The position numbers and the translations under genes were made by a program. Under the pieces are notes generated by a model. That model was given only the letters and a program-made list of their open reading frames with translations, was not told the origin of the DNA and searched no databases. Positions 48,188 to 58,000 of a stretch of 64,000 nucleotides of DNA are shown here, one piece after another. Where the stretch lies: contig JACUUC010000008.1 in the NCBI GenBank assembly GCA_014859445.1, positions 44,109 to 108,108 of the forward strand. Direction: 5' to 3'. Positions within the stretch are counted from its first letter, which is position 1, and every line of letters starts with the position of its first letter. This DNA is from Bacterioplanes sp. (GTDB lineage Bacteria; Pseudomonadota; Gammaproteobacteria; Pseudomonadales; Oceanobacteraceae).

Positions 48188-48637
48188 TCAGGCGTGTTGC
48201 GGCGGGCGAAGTAGTGAAGAAGGATGCCCCAATAGTGGATTACGAATCGGCATGGGGAGTCGATCACTCGTGTGGCCCATGGTTGTGATTGCGACGGTGT
48301 AATGGGTTAGGCTCAGCCAAGCGCAGAGTTGCTGACACAGTGACTGGGTACAATCGTGGCATGTCTCTGATGGCGCTGATGGTATGACAGCAGAGACCGA
48401 TTGAGGCATGGTGTCGTCGTGTTTGATCGTATGACAAGGTGCAACGCGATCGTCACTAATCGGCATATTGACATGAGTGTAGGTCAAGGCGCTGACCATA
48501 TTTGCCCAACCTAACAGCAGTAGACATGTCGTCAATAGCCAGAATGGTGGTCGCCAAGTGAGCACGATGTACCTCGTTTCATTGCATGGATAGACACTCA
48601 ACTCGTTAACCATACCATCATTGATTGTACACTCCAA
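48188..48637 (-). CDS. CopL/DUF2946-like small metal-binding protein upstream of CopA-CopB
   Basis: A 149-residue protein, start uncertain (an ATG at 48613 is the next choice). It has one hydrophobic segment near residues 30-50, a Cys/His region SETCHDCTQSLCQQLCAW near 95 and the C-terminal SSLLRPPQ ending that is common to DUF2946/CopL proteins. CopL stands upstream of copAB in Xanthomonas and is required for copper-induced expression; here the same order is seen. It is likely copper-responsive. No CopRS or CueR gene is in the window. Confidence 0.7.
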   Translation of the reverse strand: MECTINDGMVNELSVYPCNETRYIVLTWRPPFWLLTTCLLLLGWANMVSALTYTHVNMPISDDRVAPCHTIKHDDTMPQSVSAVIPSAPSETCHDCTQSLCQQLCAWLSLTHYTVAITTMGHTSDRLPMPIRNPLLGHPSSLLRPPQHA

Positions 48638-48729
48638 CTTACTGGCGGTGCTGACCAGAGATGGATGATGATTGCGTCTTTAATCATGTCATAATGGTGT
48701 TTTACAGAATAACAATAGAGATACGTGAC

Positions 48730-49206
48730 ATGACACTGCAAGCTGAAGGTTTTAGTAAAACCGAACTCACATTGGCGATGAATTTTCTCGATCAAATTCC
48801 GTTTAATAAATTACTGGGTTTGAAACCTAAGCTGCTTAGCGACACGCGCTGCGAATTTACCATGAGCATGCGCGACGACCTGATCGGCAACTGGCTGCAA
48901 GGCATTCTGCACGGCGGCGCGATTTCAACCGCATTGGATGTGACGGGAGGAGCGATGGCCTTGGTGGCAACCTGGCAGCGGATGCACAAAAACGAAATCC
49001 CCAAAAGCGAACGCCCGCAAAAACTATCGAAGCTGGGCACCATCGATATGCGTGTGGATTTTTTGCACCCAGGTAAGGGCAAGGAATTTACCATCAGCGC
49101 CACACCCTTGCGGATTGGTAATAAAGTGGCGGTGACCCGTATGGAATTTCACAACGAAGAAGGTGTGTTAATTGCCGTGGGGACGGGCACGTATTTGTGT
49201 GGGTGA
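48730..49206 (+). CDS. Hotdog-fold thioesterase, YigI-like
   Basis: A 158-residue protein from ATG 48730 (MTLQAEGFSKTELTL). The hotdog motif GILHGGAISTALDVTGG near residue 60, and the strand DMRVDFLHPGKG, match the PaaI/YigI acyl-CoA thioesterases. It cleaves an acyl-CoA; the chain is unknown. It is divergent from the CopL-like gene and convergent with the RND gene, with only 21 bases between stops. It may be an unrelated host gene, but an acyl-thioesterase next to an acyltransferase operon is worth noting. Confidence 0.85.
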   Translation: MTLQAEGFSKTELTLAMNFLDQIPFNKLLGLKPKLLSDTRCEFTMSMRDDLIGNWLQGILHGGAISTALDVTGGAMALVATWQRMHKNEIPKSERPQKLSKLGTIDMRVDFLHPGKGKEFTISATPLRIGNKVAVTRMEFHNEEGVLIAVGTGTYLCG

Positions 49207-49227
49207 TGGCGTCTCATATTGTATCTT

Positions 49228-52200
49228 CTACTTCCCCGTCGATACTTGAAGCGTAGCCGATGTCATGGTTCTGCTGCTCAACCGCTCACTCACCACGCAC
49301 AGCGCCGGCACCAGCACTAAGCTGATGATGGTGGCAAATAACACGCCGAACCCTAATGACGCCACCATCGGAATTAATAGCTGAGCCTGCACGCTGGTTT
49401 CACTCAGCAGAGGCAAGACTCCGGCAAAGGTGGTGAGTGAGGTCAGCAAAATCGGCCGGAAACGGCTGCGGCAGGCTTGTATCAGAGCATCGTGCAGCGG
49501 CATTTGTTGCGCTCGGAGTTGGTTGAGGCGGTCAAGCAACACCAAATTGTCGTTTACGACGACGCCACTGACCGCCACCATGCCAACGTACGACCACAGC
49601 GTCAGATCGAGCCCGAGCAGCAGGTGGCCTGCAACGGCGCCGAGTAAGCCAAACGGAATGGCGAACAGCACCAGCAATGGCTGAAAATAGGAGGCAAACA
49701 GAATGGCCATCAATAGGTACATGATGAGAATGGCCAGCCCATAATATTGGGCCAATAAATCCAGAAAGTGCTCAACCGCCCGTTGGTGACCGCCAGCGCT
49801 CCATTGCACGCCAGGCAGGTCGTGCAGCAGTTCGGGCAATACCTGATCGTACAGGGTTTTTTTGATTCGTTCGGCATTGTTCAGTGCCGGATCGGTATAG
49901 GCCGACACCATGACCACCGGTTGCTGCATAAAGTGGCGAATGTAAGGGTTAACGGTTTGCGGTGTCAGTGTGCCGATGTGTTTCAGTGCGACGGTGTCGC
50001 CGTTGATCTGCACCGGCATATTTTCCAGATGCCAGATCGATGCTCGGTCGGCGGCTGTCAGTTGGGTACGTACTTCAACTTCTTCGTCGTGATCATAAAA
50101 CCGTTGTACCGTCTGGCCATAAAATGCCTGATTAATCTGTTGCAAAATGGGGCCGCGTTGCACGCCAGCGGCTTGAGCAGCGGTGGTTAATTGCAGGTCG
50201 AGTTGCAGGGCATTGTTATCGGGTTGACGTTGCAAGCTATAAATACCATCCAGCTGGTGTAAATAATCACTCAGTCGCTGGGCTGCTAGGTTGAGCTGTT
50301 GTTGGTCTTGGCCAGAAAATTCAATTTGCAGGTCGGCTCTTTTCGGGTTTACCGATGCGCTGTATTCAATGGTGTCGATGCCGGTCAAGGTGCCGACTTC
50401 GCTGCGCCATAACCGAATAAAATCCGCTGCGCTGAACGGCTGTTCGGTCGTCGTTGGAAATTCCAGTAATACCTGCCCAATGTGGTCGGCGCGTCGGTGT
50501 ACATTCTGATCGGATGGCAGCAGGTTAGGGGCAACTATCTGGTAAATATTCTGAATTTGACTGCCCGCCTGAGCACCAGTTTTCGCCTCGGCTCGTCGAG
50601 CGGCGGTAGCCATTTGCTGCAGTGCGTTGGCAGTGGTATGGCGTGAAGTACCTTGTGGGAAACTGAGGGTAGCGGTAACGACGTTGCCTTCAATATCGGA
50701 AAACAGCGCCGACTGTATCCAGCCCTGAATGATCAACACCAATACCAATACAAAGGTGGCACTGAAGCCCGCGATGACGAGCCACGGGTTGCGCATGCAG
50801 TGTATCAGCGTGGGCTGATAGAGCCGGTTTACACTCCAGTGCAGCGCCGTGCTGAAGTGTTGTTGCACGCGGTTGGGGCTTGATCGAGAGCGTCTGACTT
50901 GGCGTAAATGAGCGGGCAGAATGCACAGCGACTCCAGTAAGGAGAAAAACAACGTGGTGATCACCACAATCGGTACGGCTTTAATCAGCATGCCTTCAGG
51001 GCCGGGCAAAAACAGTAACGGTGTAAAAGCAATCATGGTGGTGATGACGGAAAACAAGACGGGCCGGTAGACGTCCAGCACACCCAGCAAGGCGGCCTGT
51101 TGGCCGACGAAACCTTGTTCTTGACGTGCGTACACCGCTTCACCGACGACGACGGCATCGTCGACCACAATGCCCAAAACCAAAATAAAGGCGAACAGGG
51201 AAATAAAATTCACCGAGGTGTCGGTTACCGGCAGAATCATCAGGGTGCCGGTAAACGACACGACAATGCCAACACCAACCCAGAATGACAAATGAGCATT
51301 CAGAAATAACAGCAGCACAATAAACAGCAGAATTAAGCCACTGAAGGCATTGTGCAGCAGTAAATTAACTCGTTCGTTAAAATGAACGGCTTCATCCTGC
51401 CAGATGGTGATCTGCACCCCGGCCTGTGGCGGATGACGTTGCAGGTAATCACGCACTGCGGCCGAAATGGCGGTAATGTCGGCATGACCGGTACGGTATA
51501 CATCCACCGCCAGAGCGGGCCGACCATTAAAGGTTGCCAGCGCGGTCGCCTGCTCCCGGGTATCTTGTAGGCTGGCCAGATGGCCCAGTGGCACCGCGTC
51601 GTTCTGACCGGCTTGCGTTATGGGTAAGGCAGCGTAGTCCGCCACGGTACGGTAATGAGTGCTGCTGCTGATCAGGATATCGCCATCCGGCGTTTCCAGT
51701 TGGCCACCGCTGACCGCCGCGGTCTGGGCGCGCAGGTGTTGATTCATCGCTTGCAATTGCAGGTGATAGCGTTGCAGGTCGCGAATGGAAAATTGGATAG
51801 TGATTTCGGGTTTTTCGTGATCCTGTAAACGCACATCGGTAATGGCATTGTGGGTTAGCAGTCCACGCCGCAGTTGTTGTGCCTCTTGCCGTAATTCGGC
51901 ATAGCTCAGTTGGCTGGCATCGTCGGTAGCGCTGACGACCAGCCGTACGGCGCGGTTGCGTACACGCAGAATCTGCACGTCGGGTGTTTCTGCCTGAGTT
52001 GGTAATAACGTCGGATTGGCCAATCGACTACGAATGTCTGCCAGCATGGAATCGGCATTAACGCTGCCAGTAATGTCGAGGGTAATACTGCATAGGCTTG
52101 GATAAGACCAAGATATGAGTTCTTCACCACCCGGTAGGCCACTGATGGCATTCTCGACGGGGATGCACAGGTGCTGCTGTACAGTATTCACCGAGGCGCC

Positions 52201-52359
52201 CGGCATCGGAATTTGTATGCTGATGCGATCGAGTGCGACGTTGGGAATGAGTTCTTGCTGCAGGTGTGGTAATGATGCCAACCCTAACGCTAGTATGCAC
52301 AGCATGGCCAGATTTGCGGCCACTCTGTGTTCAATAAACCAACCTAATAATCTGCGCAT
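49228..52359 (-). CDS. RND efflux permease (AcrB/HAE1-type)
   Basis: A 1043-residue inner-membrane pump, the typical HAE1 length. It begins MRRLLGWFIEHRVAANLAML and has the proton-relay segment VLGIVVDDAVVVGEAVY near residue 395 with two Asp. The porter region is normal (QIPMPGASVNTVQQHL). It works with the membrane fusion protein encoded nine bases upstream and an outer-membrane channel that is not encoded here. It is the last gene of the six-gene operon that starts at 58000, so it probably exports the product. Confidence 0.93.
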   Translation of the reverse strand: MRRLLGWFIEHRVAANLAMLCILALGLASLPHLQQELIPNVALDRISIQIPMPGASVNTVQQHLCIPVENAISGLPGGEELISWSYPSLCSITLDITGSVNADSMLADIRSRLANPTLLPTQAETPDVQILRVRNRAVRLVVSATDDASQLSYAELRQEAQQLRRGLLTHNAITDVRLQDHEKPEITIQFSIRDLQRYHLQLQAMNQHLRAQTAAVSGGQLETPDGDILISSSTHYRTVADYAALPITQAGQNDAVPLGHLASLQDTREQATALATFNGRPALAVDVYRTGHADITAISAAVRDYLQRHPPQAGVQITIWQDEAVHFNERVNLLLHNAFSGLILLFIVLLLFLNAHLSFWVGVGIVVSFTGTLMILPVTDTSVNFISLFAFILVLGIVVDDAVVVGEAVYARQEQGFVGQQAALLGVLDVYRPVLFSVITTMIAFTPLLFLPGPEGMLIKAVPIVVITTLFFSLLESLCILPAHLRQVRRSRSSPNRVQQHFSTALHWSVNRLYQPTLIHCMRNPWLVIAGFSATFVLVLVLIIQGWIQSALFSDIEGNVVTATLSFPQGTSRHTTANALQQMATAARRAEAKTGAQAGSQIQNIYQIVAPNLLPSDQNVHRRADHIGQVLLEFPTTTEQPFSAADFIRLWRSEVGTLTGIDTIEYSASVNPKRADLQIEFSGQDQQQLNLAAQRLSDYLHQLDGIYSLQRQPDNNALQLDLQLTTAAQAAGVQRGPILQQINQAFYGQTVQRFYDHDEEVEVRTQLTAADRASIWHLENMPVQINGDTVALKHIGTLTPQTVNPYIRHFMQQPVVMVSAYTDPALNNAERIKKTLYDQVLPELLHDLPGVQWSAGGHQRAVEHFLDLLAQYYGLAILIMYLLMAILFASYFQPLLVLFAIPFGLLGAVAGHLLLGLDLTLWSYVGMVAVSGVVVNDNLVLLDRLNQLRAQQMPLHDALIQACRSRFRPILLTSLTTFAGVLPLLSETSVQAQLLIPMVASLGFGVLFATIISLVLVPALCVVSERLSSRTMTSATLQVSTGK

Positions 52360-52367
52360 AGGTTATC

Positions 52368-53525
52368 TCATTCGCCGCCGGCTGCCGCCACCGGAGCGGC
52401 GGCATTGGTCGAGTCGGTGATGGGTACGATGTGCCGGCCCGGTATCAGCGATAGGCGGCTGCTGTTGACGACCAGCGTTGCTGTGGCCGGTGGATTGCGG
52501 AAGTACAGAAACGCTTTGCCGCGGTAAATAATATCGGCGTTGGCGCTGAGCAGTTGGTGGTTCTGATCAACATAAAACAGCCGTTCATCCGGTTGCAGGG
52601 CGCTGCGAGGTACGGCGGCTATATCCCGCTGAATCGGGCTTGCAATCGCGGCTTCGACAAAGGTGCCGGGCAACAGTGGCGGTTGGCCGACTGCGTAATG
52701 TGGGCGTGCAATCAGAATGATTTGTTGAAAGCCACCGCGCACGGCTCGGCGGCGCACGACGGTAGCCGGTATGATGGTATCGCTACTGGCGGTTGTCAGT
52801 ACGACCTGCAAGGGCGTAGTGGGCAAGTGCTCGTGTACTCCTAATACATGCGCTTCGGCGTCGGTGATCGGTAAATGAATTTCTTGCCAGCCGGTGTCGT
52901 GAATAACGCCCAGAATGGTGTGCGGATTAATGTATTGCCCTGGATGCAGGGCCACGCTGGCAAGTTGACCGCTGATGGGGGACGTTATGTGTGTGGCGTC
53001 CAGCTGGCGTTGAGCAAATTCAGTGGCGGCTCGTGCTGCCGCTACCTGACTGTCGGCCATGCGCAGTTGGGGTATCTGGCGCGCAAAGTCATTATCGGCA
53101 GCTTGGCCCTGCAACGCTGTAGCACGGGCGCGGATTTCTTCTTGCTGTAATAGGCGGCTATCCAGCTCGGCCTGACGCTGACGTAATTCCAGCTCATAAG
53201 GCGCTGGGTCGATGCGCAGCAGTAATTCTCCGGCCTGCACGCTCTCTCCCGCCATCCAGCTGTCACCGACCCAGATCACTTGTCCCTGAACCTCGCTACT
53301 GAGGTGATATTCACGCGCCATGCGAATCTGTCCCTGACTGTGAACGGGAATGGTCATGTCGCCGCGTTGCAATGCGACAACTGGAACGGCAGGTATGGGG
53401 GGCAGCGTCGTGGCCGGTGCTGGCTGTGGTGCGGCCAGCAATAAAAATAACAAGGCGCATATCAGTAGCATGACAATAACGCCCCAGCTCAATACGCGCA
53501 GCATCCTTGATGAAACGTCAGACAT
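52368..53525 (-). CDS. RND periplasmic adaptor (membrane fusion protein)
   Basis: A 385-residue HlyD/AcrA-type adaptor from ATG 53525. A membrane anchor spans residues 12-30 and there is no lipobox cysteine, so it is a membrane-anchored rather than lipidated adaptor. The barrel-sandwich block VIWVGDSWMAGESVQAGELL and the DATHITSPISGQLASVALHP lipoyl half-motif are visible, with a coiled-coil hairpin between. The start lies eight bases inside the preceding gene, so translation is coupled. Confidence 0.9.
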   Translation of the reverse strand: MSDVSSRMLRVLSWGVIVMLLICALLFLLLAAPQPAPATTLPPIPAVPVVALQRGDMTIPVHSQGQIRMAREYHLSSEVQGQVIWVGDSWMAGESVQAGELLLRIDPAPYELELRQRQAELDSRLLQQEEIRARATALQGQAADNDFARQIPQLRMADSQVAAARAATEFAQRQLDATHITSPISGQLASVALHPGQYINPHTILGVIHDTGWQEIHLPITDAEAHVLGVHEHLPTTPLQVVLTTASSDTIIPATVVRRRAVRGGFQQIILIARPHYAVGQPPLLPGTFVEAAIASPIQRDIAAVPRSALQPDERLFYVDQNHQLLSANADIIYRGKAFLYFRNPPATATLVVNSSRLSLIPGRHIVPITDSTNAAAPVAAAGGE

Positions 53526-54492
53526 GATCAATCAGGCTCCGCAGGTTGTGTTGCCAGTGAGTCAGGCAGTGTTGTTGCAGGGTTGGCTCCGCTGCGGGGG
53601 GCGGTGGTTGGGTGGCGCTGATCGATGCATGAAATTTCAGCGCCAGAGAGATATGACCATTGCACTCGGTGATACCGGTGGCGATGGGGTAGTTAGCGCT
53701 ACCGGCACCGCAGACGCCAATAATGTGGTCGGTATGCAGCGGCAGCGACCAATCGCCCAGATAGCTGAAAGAACCTAAGTAAAACTGTGATCGACTGATG
53801 CGGCGATAAATCCAGCGCACACCGGGTTTACCGATCCAGCGGCCGATGTGTGCCATCTTCCACAACCACCAGTGCTCTTTGGCGGTGAGTTTTTCTTTGA
53901 CCTGTGCGTGAATCTGCTCGGCGGTGCTGTGTTGGTTCAGGCACAGATAAAATCCCGACGACAAATTGCTGCGCTCGTGTGCGTTGGCAGCATTACGGAT
54001 ATTCACCGGGTAAAACCACCAGGCCTGACTGTCGGGTTTAAGGTACTGTTGAAATACGGTCTGATTCAGGCTGGCCAGCATCAAGCTGGCTAACGATACA
54101 CCGTGCTGCTGAGCGTGGTGTGTTAATGCGGTGACGGTTGCAGGTGACAATAACCGGAATTCGGGTTCCGCCATGTCAGGCTGCCGTGCTTGCGTGGCCA
54201 CATTCCAATGCACGCGCTTCGGCGTGTTGTTGCGGGGTAAGCGACGTACGCTGCGACGAGTATGCCAAAATCCCGGTTCAGAAGGGTCGCGACTACAGGG
54301 TAACGTGCTTGGCGGGTAACCCAGTCGTTCGCGCATGGTTGCCAGCATGCCGATGCCATCGGTATCGCGATGACGGAAATCATACCAGTCGGTTTTCCCT
54401 TCTTGGAGTTGGTGTACAAAACAATGGATGCGGTCGGAAATTCCTTGTTCTTCCCGCACTTCGTACCATTGGGCAATATAATCTTTACGCAT
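53518..54492 (-). CDS. Condensation-domain-like acyltransferase
   Basis: A 324-residue protein with the catalytic HxxxDG motif (HRDTDGIGM near residue 41) and the ...VNIRNAANAHERSNLSSGFY block near 180, typical of the chloramphenicol acetyltransferase/condensation superfamily (condensation domains, WS/DGAT and polyketide-associated acyltransferases). Such enzymes form an ester or amide with an acyl thioester or adenylate donor. It is shorter than a full condensation domain (about 430), so the fold may be trimmed. It is nested between the acyltransferase and the pump genes. Substrate unknown. Confidence 0.7.
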   Translation of the reverse strand: MRKDYIAQWYEVREEQGISDRIHCFVHQLQEGKTDWYDFRHRDTDGIGMLATMRERLGYPPSTLPCSRDPSEPGFWHTRRSVRRLPRNNTPKRVHWNVATQARQPDMAEPEFRLLSPATVTALTHHAQQHGVSLASLMLASLNQTVFQQYLKPDSQAWWFYPVNIRNAANAHERSNLSSGFYLCLNQHSTAEQIHAQVKEKLTAKEHWWLWKMAHIGRWIGKPGVRWIYRRISRSQFYLGSFSYLGDWSLPLHTDHIIGVCGAGSANYPIATGITECNGHISLALKFHASISATQPPPPAAEPTLQQHCLTHWQHNLRSLIDHV

Positions 54493-54502
54493 AATGTCTC
54501 GG

Positions 54503-55594
54503 TTATAAACGGCTTATTTCCGGATACTGCAGGCGATTTAAATCGAGCTGCTGCACTTGTTCCGGTTGATAAGTGGCAATGAAATTCCGGCTTTTCAGCG
54601 TATGCCCGCGATACTGGCAGGCTATGTTGAGTAGCGGGTCGCGGCTGTCAAAACCACAAGCAATGGCGGCACTGCCGCTGCGGCCAGCCACCTGAATGAT
54701 GTGGTGCAGTAAGGGCGCAAAGCGTTCCGGATTGTTGTGTTTCACACATAGGCTATGCAGCAATTGGTAGTGATGCAGCGCGCCGGGGGGCGGCAGTGGT
54801 AAATGGCCGCTCAGGCGGGTAATGCCGTTATAGATAGGTCTTAATCGATTCAGCAGGGGGGAATAACCCGTAACCCGGGTTTGTTTAAACGCTTTCTGAT
54901 TCCACAATCCCGCCATGGCGGTAATGTCACCCTGCTCTTCCTGCAGGAAAAAATCCGTCAGTGCTATATGGCGGTAATACGGGTCTGTACTGCCGATGGC
55001 GGAAAAATCATAACAAGGGTAAAACTGCTTGCGGGCCGCTTCGCGGTTAAAGAATGCCTGCATGGCCGGAATGTCGGCATGACCGGCGCGGCGGATATTA
55101 GAGCTTTTACGATTTCGTACTGGATTTCGTAAACTGATCAGCCGGGTGGTGAACGTTCCGACAGGAATATACTGCGGTAATATCGAACGGCCGCTGCCCA
55201 CGGTATTCAGTGACGCGCGGTTTTCTTCCAAAATCACGGTTTGCATCCAGTCGTTTTGCATCTGTTCACGATAGGCGGTAAATAATCGGAATAGGGTTCG
55301 CCCACCCTGAAAGTTAGGGTGGATACGCAAGTCACTGCCGTAGCGTATAACGGTGGGCTGACCATTCATAAACACGCGCCGGCGGCCAATGCTGAACGTG
55401 GCGATCACACCGTGACCGGCTTTTTCCATGAGCCAAATATCGGGCTCTTCTGTGCTGACGGCCGCGGCATGAAAATAATCCGGTGCACGCTCAAAGGTGA
55501 GCCGGATACTCCCTTGCTGGTCGGTAGCGGCCAGTAGATTCAGCAAGCCGACAGAATCGGCTGCCGTAGCTGGGCGAATGCAAAACGATGTCAC
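54503..55594 (-). CDS. GNAT-like acyltransferase with two GNAT-fold halves
   Basis: A 363-residue protein. The first half (residues 1-155) starts FCIRPATAADSVGLLNLLAA and has a weak acetyl-CoA loop (LRIHPNFQGGRTLFRLF near 95). The second half (about 165-330) starts NIRRAGHADIPAMQAFFNRE. This duplicated GNAT layout is common in acyltransferases of poorly defined substrates. The start overlaps the preceding stop by four bases (ATGA). It probably transfers an acyl group to the product of the GH3 enzyme. Confidence 0.65.
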   Translation of the reverse strand: MTSFCIRPATAADSVGLLNLLAATDQQGSIRLTFERAPDYFHAAAVSTEEPDIWLMEKAGHGVIATFSIGRRRVFMNGQPTVIRYGSDLRIHPNFQGGRTLFRLFTAYREQMQNDWMQTVILEENRASLNTVGSGRSILPQYIPVGTFTTRLISLRNPVRNRKSSNIRRAGHADIPAMQAFFNREAARKQFYPCYDFSAIGSTDPYYRHIALTDFFLQEEQGDITAMAGLWNQKAFKQTRVTGYSPLLNRLRPIYNGITRLSGHLPLPPPGALHHYQLLHSLCVKHNNPERFAPLLHHIIQVAGRSGSAAIACGFDSRDPLLNIACQYRGHTLKSRNFIATYQPEQVQQLDLNRLQYPEISRL

Positions 55595-57243
55595 GGCGTT
55601 TGTTCCGTGGCGCAGTGCATGTCCTGCTTGACCCTATCCGGCTCGCTGTCGGTAAGCCAGGTTGCGGCGGCAGGGCAGAGCAATAACGGCTCTACTTTAA
55701 TGTTGCCGGCCACTGCGCTGCTGCGTAGGCGTAAATGGGTATAAACGGCCATGGCATCAGGGCAGACAATCGCGCGAGCGTTGCCTAATTGCCCCAGCTC
55801 GCGTGCCAGTTGGTAGTGGAAATGGTTACATAGCAGGGCTTCCAGTTGTTCGCTGGTGGTTCCACTCAGCGCGGGATCTCCGGTTGCCAGTAACACATAG
55901 GCCGGACGCTGCACACCCTCACCGGCAGGAACGGCCAATAAAGTGATGGGCTGTAGCGGTAATTGCACTGCTAATTCTTGAAATAGGGTCAGTGCCGTTT
56001 CCGGCGCCATTTTTTCACCCACCATGTCGGTACCAGACAGTCGGCTGATAAAACGCAGGGTGGGGCAATGGTGAATAAAACCGTCTACCAGCAATTGGTC
56101 GTTGGTGCGGTAACGCAGCAGGCCATTGCCGCTGGTAAGAATAGGACGAACACGCATACCGGGCTGCAATTCCCAACTGAATAACAATTGATTGCTTTCC
56201 AAGTCTTCAAACTCATAAAAATGGCTGTCCAATGCCAATGGGTACTGGCCATCATAAGGAATGGTCACAACCCCCTCGGTTGCCCATAAACCTTTGCCCT
56301 GAAATGCGCTGTGCGCGAACAGCCGCTGCAGTTGCCGCGCCCACGTTTCAGACGATGAGGTATCCCAGGCGCTGATCAGAGCCAGTTGAGGCCATAATTG
56401 CTGTGTGATGGTGTGATTCAGCTGGCCGTTCCAGCGGCGCAATAATTCGGCGTTGTGAGGTTGTTGTGGCGCGCTTAAATGCGATAACGCTGCCTGATGT
56501 TCGCCCCAGTGGCCGCGCTCCAATACCTCTGCAATCGCGTGTCGTTGCAAACTGAGCTGGTCGAGTAGGCTCAGCAAAAAGGTTGGACTCCAGACCGACA
56601 TTAAACTGAGGTCACGGCTGGCGCACAGATAGCACAGTGACGCAAACATCGATAACTCGGAGGTGGGAGCCAGTGACACGGCTTGCGGCACGGCCATGGT
56701 GTGGTGCATAAACAGGCGCTTCCACCATGGCAATAATTGCAAATCGTCATTAATGCTGCCGGCACTGCTGCGTAAGTCGGTTGGCACCCAGGATAATGAC
56801 CAGTAATGACGGCCGGTACGGATGCCGGGGTAGCGCGCGTAAAGATCGGCAATCCATGGATTAATGGCCTGATCCAGTTCGTGCAGAAAGGCGGGCGAGT
56901 AGGGAATCCATTTAATGTGGGCGGTCGATCCGCTGGTCGGTTGATAGCGTTCGCAGGGTTCCGTACTGAGCAATAATTCGGCGGAACTGCGTTGCCGTTT
57001 AATCAGCGTGTGCCAGTCTTCGTAATCGGTAATAGGCACTCGTTGGCGGAACTCTTCTGCCGCTGTGGCCTGGGTAAGGCCGTAGCGATAACCGCTGTCG
57101 GAGCCAGAAATAAGCGCCATGATGGCGCTGAAACGCGCCCGCTGGGTAGCTTCTGGCTGATGTGTGGCCTGCTCAAAACGCTGTTGACCGCGTCGAGTGA
57201 GCTGAAAAGAAAGCTGATGCAGTAAACGGGTTGTGATACTCAT
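55591..57243 (-). CDS. GH3-type acyl-acid amido synthetase-like enzyme
   Basis: A 550-residue protein from ATG 57243 (MSITTRLLHQLSFQLTRRGQ); the longer frame overlaps the neighbour. GH3 enzymes activate acyl acids with ATP and attach them to amino acids; the family was first known from plant auxin and jasmonate metabolism and is sparsely found in bacteria. ATP-binding motif I QPTSGSTAHIKWIPYS is near residue 100, and the YRTNDQLLVDGFIHH and RLSGTDMVGEKMAPE blocks near 370-400 match the GH3 layout. The natural substrate is not known. It is part of the six-gene operon. Confidence 0.85.
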   Translation of the reverse strand: MSITTRLLHQLSFQLTRRGQQRFEQATHQPEATQRARFSAIMALISGSDSGYRYGLTQATAAEEFRQRVPITDYEDWHTLIKRQRSSAELLLSTEPCERYQPTSGSTAHIKWIPYSPAFLHELDQAINPWIADLYARYPGIRTGRHYWSLSWVPTDLRSSAGSINDDLQLLPWWKRLFMHHTMAVPQAVSLAPTSELSMFASLCYLCASRDLSLMSVWSPTFLLSLLDQLSLQRHAIAEVLERGHWGEHQAALSHLSAPQQPHNAELLRRWNGQLNHTITQQLWPQLALISAWDTSSSETWARQLQRLFAHSAFQGKGLWATEGVVTIPYDGQYPLALDSHFYEFEDLESNQLLFSWELQPGMRVRPILTSGNGLLRYRTNDQLLVDGFIHHCPTLRFISRLSGTDMVGEKMAPETALTLFQELAVQLPLQPITLLAVPAGEGVQRPAYVLLATGDPALSGTTSEQLEALLCNHFHYQLARELGQLGNARAIVCPDAMAVYTHLRLRSSAVAGNIKVEPLLLCPAAATWLTDSEPDRVKQDMHCATEQTP

Positions 57244-57253
57244 GCCTGTGACC

Positions 57254-58000
57254 TTATGACAGTGCCTGGGTGCGGCGTTGGCTGACTTGTTTGCGGAAAA
57301 AACCAATAAACGAGCGGCTGCATACTTCGCCGACACAGGGTAATTCGGTACCCCGGCGCCAGGTGGGATTGGTGTCGTCAAAAAAACGAATCTTGTGATT
57401 GGCGGCGCGCAGGTCGGGGGTGATATCCGCTACATCGCCTTTCAGGTGCTGCGAATGGTCGCCAAAGTCGAGCAGACGGTTGTTGCGGTCGTAATAGTCG
57501 GTAAACAATTTTTCACAGTATTGATCAACAACGTGCTCTAACGAGCCATTCTCGCCAGTTGGGTTTGGATAATGACGAAAGAAATTGTTAGCGAGTAATA
57601 AATAGGTTTTATAGCCTTTTGAAATTAATAGCCAGAACACGCGCGTATTGGGGCGTGTTATTTTTAGTTTTAACATTCGTACTGCAAACGCTTTCTGCAG
57701 TGCTTTGTTACCCCAATAATCCTGCTCTAGAATGGTGTCACCACTGAAAACGCCAATCGCTTTTTTGTTGTCGATATTCAAGCTTAATTCTGTCCACGTG
57801 CTGAATCCAATAACACGCTGCCCTTTCTTTTCGGTCAATAAGAAAACACCACTTTTTCTATTCATATCCTGAACGAATGTGTCTAAGTCGGTGTTGTTGT
57901 AATAGCGCGAAAATACTCGATACATATCACGAAGATGCGTAACAGAAATGCGATTAATGGGTAGAAAGCGACAAATCAATTGATGTGATTTATGACTCAT
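57254..58000 (-). CDS. GNAT-fold acyltransferase-like protein, first gene of the operon
   Basis: A 248-residue protein starting MSHKSHQLICRFLPINRIS. Residues about 20-160 have a GNAT-like arrangement: the strand VFLLTEKKGQRVIGFSTWTE, an ILEQDYWGNKALQKAFAVRM helix in place of the usual acetyl-CoA loop, and VFWLLISKGYKTYLLL. The closest family cannot be named. Base composition is more AT-rich than the rest of the operon. It ends 10 bases before the GH3 start and has a 553-base AT-rich upstream region with palindromes. Confidence 0.6.
   Translation of the reverse strand: MSHKSHQLICRFLPINRISVTHLRDMYRVFSRYYNNTDLDTFVQDMNRKSGVFLLTEKKGQRVIGFSTWTELSLNIDNKKAIGVFSGDTILEQDYWGNKALQKAFAVRMLKLKITRPNTRVFWLLISKGYKTYLLLANNFFRHYPNPTGENGSLEHVVDQYCEKLFTDYYDRNNRLLDFGDHSQHLKGDVADITPDLRAANHKIRFFDDTNPTWRRGTELPCVGEVCSRSFIGFFRKQVSQRRTQALS

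Noticed and set aside
48638..48729. CueR-type promoter ahead of the CopL-like gene
   Set aside because: On the minus strand a TACAAT -10-like box is present, but no matching -35 or dyad at the 19-base MerR-family spacing could be found.
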